Below are positions 63,192 to 64,000 of a stretch of 64,000 nt of DNA, in pieces (position 1 is the stretch's first letter; each line of letters opens with the position of its first letter). Origin of the DNA: Melaminivora jejuensis (lineage in GTDB: Bacteria; Pseudomonadota; Gammaproteobacteria; Burkholderiales; Burkholderiaceae_C); the NCBI RefSeq assembly GCF_017811175.1, contig NZ_JACWIJ010000002.1:3038001-3102000 (forward strand), in the 5' to 3' direction. The notes under the pieces were generated by a model, which was not told the DNA's origin, did no database searches, and was given only the letters and a program-made list of their open reading frames with translations. Position numbers and translations under genes: made by a program.

Positions 63192-63992
63192 TCAGCAATT
63201 GAGTGCAGCCAGCCGCTGGGGTGTGCCCACGTCCGCCCATTGGCCCGAATACAGCTCGCCGCTCACGCGACCGGCATCCATGGCGCGGCGCAGCAGCGGG
63301 GCGAGTGGTGCCGCCGCACCCTGCGGATTGCCCGGAGCCAGGTCGCACCAGGGCGCTGCAAACAGCTCGGCACGCAGCAGGGCGATGGTGCTGTAAGTCC
63401 AGCGTGGGGCGGTGCTGGCCGCAGGCAGGTTCAGCACGCGCCCCTCGGCATCGAGGCTGAAATCGCCCCCAGGATGGTGCGCCGGGTTGGGCACCAGCCA
63501 CAGGTGCGCCAGGGCATCGCTGGCGGCAAAGCGCTGCGCGGCGGCTGCCGAGAAGGCAAAGCCGGGCGCGAATACGTCGCCTGCCGCCAGCCAGAAAATG
63601 TGGGCGCGCAGCAGCGGCAAAGCGCGGGCGATGCCGCCGGCAGTCTCCAGCGCGTGGCCAAAGTCCTGCTCTTCGTCGGAGTATGAAATTGATAGCTCCT
63701 CGCGCTTGCTGGACAAGGCTTGGAGGCTGAATTGACTGGAAAACCGTTGACGGATCTGCCAGCCGAGCCAAGCCGTGTTGATAACCGCCCGCCGCACGCC
63801 TGCCGCTGCCAGTGCGCGCAGGTGCCACTGCAGCAGCGGCTGGCCGCGCACGGCCAGCAGCGGCTTGGGAGTGGTGTCGGACAGGGGGCGCATACGCTCG
63901 CCACGACCGGCAGCCAGCAGCAAAGCCGGGGGCTGGGTGAAGACGGCTGCGCAGGCGCTAGCGACCGGGGCAGGAGAGTGGGGCGTAGGCAT
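63192..63992 (-). CDS. murU: Sugar nucleotidyltransferase, MurU-type (N-acetylmuramate 1-phosphate uridylyltransferase)
   Basis: The N-terminus of this 266-residue protein is PALLLAAGRGERMRPLSDTT then PKPLL, the nucleotide-binding signature. LETAGGIARALPLL, LAAGDVFAP and YSTIALLRAELF follow. MurU makes UDP-MurNAc in the peptidoglycan recycling route that bypasses MurA and confers fosfomycin tolerance. Its kinase partner AmgK would be expected just beyond the window edge. About 20 residues after GWQIRQRF are specified by an in-frame copy of the dispersed repeat. The start at 63992 is near the window edge and could differ. Confidence 0.8.
   Translation of the reverse strand: MPTPHSPAPVASACAAVFTQPPALLLAAGRGERMRPLSDTTPKPLLAVRGQPLLQWHLRALAAAGVRRAVINTAWLGWQIRQRFSSQFSLQALSSKREELSISYSDEEQDFGHALETAGGIARALPLLRAHIFWLAAGDVFAPGFAFSAAAAQRFAASDALAHLWLVPNPAHHPGGDFSLDAEGRVLNLPAASTAPRWTYSTIALLRAELFAAPWCDLAPGNPQGAAAPLAPLLRRAMDAGRVSGELYSGQWADVGTPQRLAALNC
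63684..63743 (+). repeat. Dispersed ~50-bp element inside murU
   Basis: TATGAAATTGATAGCTCCTC, GCGCTTGCTGGACAAGGCTT, GGAGGCTGAATTGACTGG is a complete copy. On the murU strand it gives SSQFSLQALSSKREELSISY, lying where relatives have a short variable segment between two strands. The sequence ATAGCTGC at 63991-63998 may be the edge of yet another copy cut by the window end. Confidence 0.75.
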
Positions 63993-64000
63993 AGCTGCAC

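Overview
The window is GC-rich, densely coded DNA that most resembles the Comamonadaceae (Burkholderiales, Betaproteobacteria; Acidovorax/Alicycliphilus/Melaminivora-like). The reasons are base composition, the gene neighbourhoods (pyk-fba, nudJ-mnmA, murU-pepP, pntAB) and a short dispersed repeat of a kind I associate with that family. The genus is an inference. No tRNA, rRNA or CRISPR array was seen.

1-9800, defence island: after the tail of an ISAs1-family transposase comes a type I Wadjet system, jetA (DUF3375, MukF-like), jetB (DUF4194, MukE-like), jetC (MukB-like SMC ATPase) and jetD (DUF3322/DUF2220 Toprim nuclease). It is not the usual compact four-gene operon. Between jetA and jetB sit a GSU2403-type nucleotidyltransferase and a DUF1778/GNAT toxin-antitoxin pair; between jetB and jetC sits an MNT/HEPN toxin-antitoxin pair. 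All genes are co-oriented and mostly overlap or abut. jetB carries an apparent one-base frameshift near its 5' end.

10000-18200: a membrane-anchored spermidine-synthase-like protein and a lipoprotein-type FAD oxidoreductase flank an MHYT/PAS hybrid histidine kinase and its HD-GYP response regulator. 18200-25200: alpha/beta hydrolase, ferric-reductase-like flavocytochrome, two PepSY proteins, an OmpR-type two-component system and a J-domain protein. 25300-29400: riboflavin synthase, an acetyltransferase, nudJ, a decayed DUF1016 nuclease gene and mnmA.

29500-42230: a cellulose operon bcsD-bcsP-bcsQ-bcsA-bcsB-bcsZ-bcsC. bcsC is split by a one-base shift between its TPR part and its outer-membrane barrel. 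A 163-bp MITE-like element begins on the bcsC stop codon. 42500-51200 (minus strand): mtnN, fadD-type ligase, pntB, pntA, fba, pyk. 51300-53900: two Fur-box-like palindromes, a transporter remnant, and a P19/polyferredoxin iron-uptake pair that lacks its permease. 54200-58900: two DUF1566 secreted proteins and an adhesin-domain-like small protein. 59000-61640: a LuxR-type regulator and hybrid kinase. 61760-64000: pepP and murU.

Two themes cross the whole window. First, a ~50-bp element recurs about 16 times; at least seven copies lie in frame inside or at the ends of conserved proteins (JetC, spermidine synthase-like, FAD oxidoreductase, MtnN, MurU). Second, several genes show -1 frame breaks at G/C runs or a microsatellite (jetB, the hybrid kinase, the FAD oxidoreductase, bcsC). 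These are either systematic homopolymer base-calling errors or slippage-prone sites, and reads are needed to decide which.
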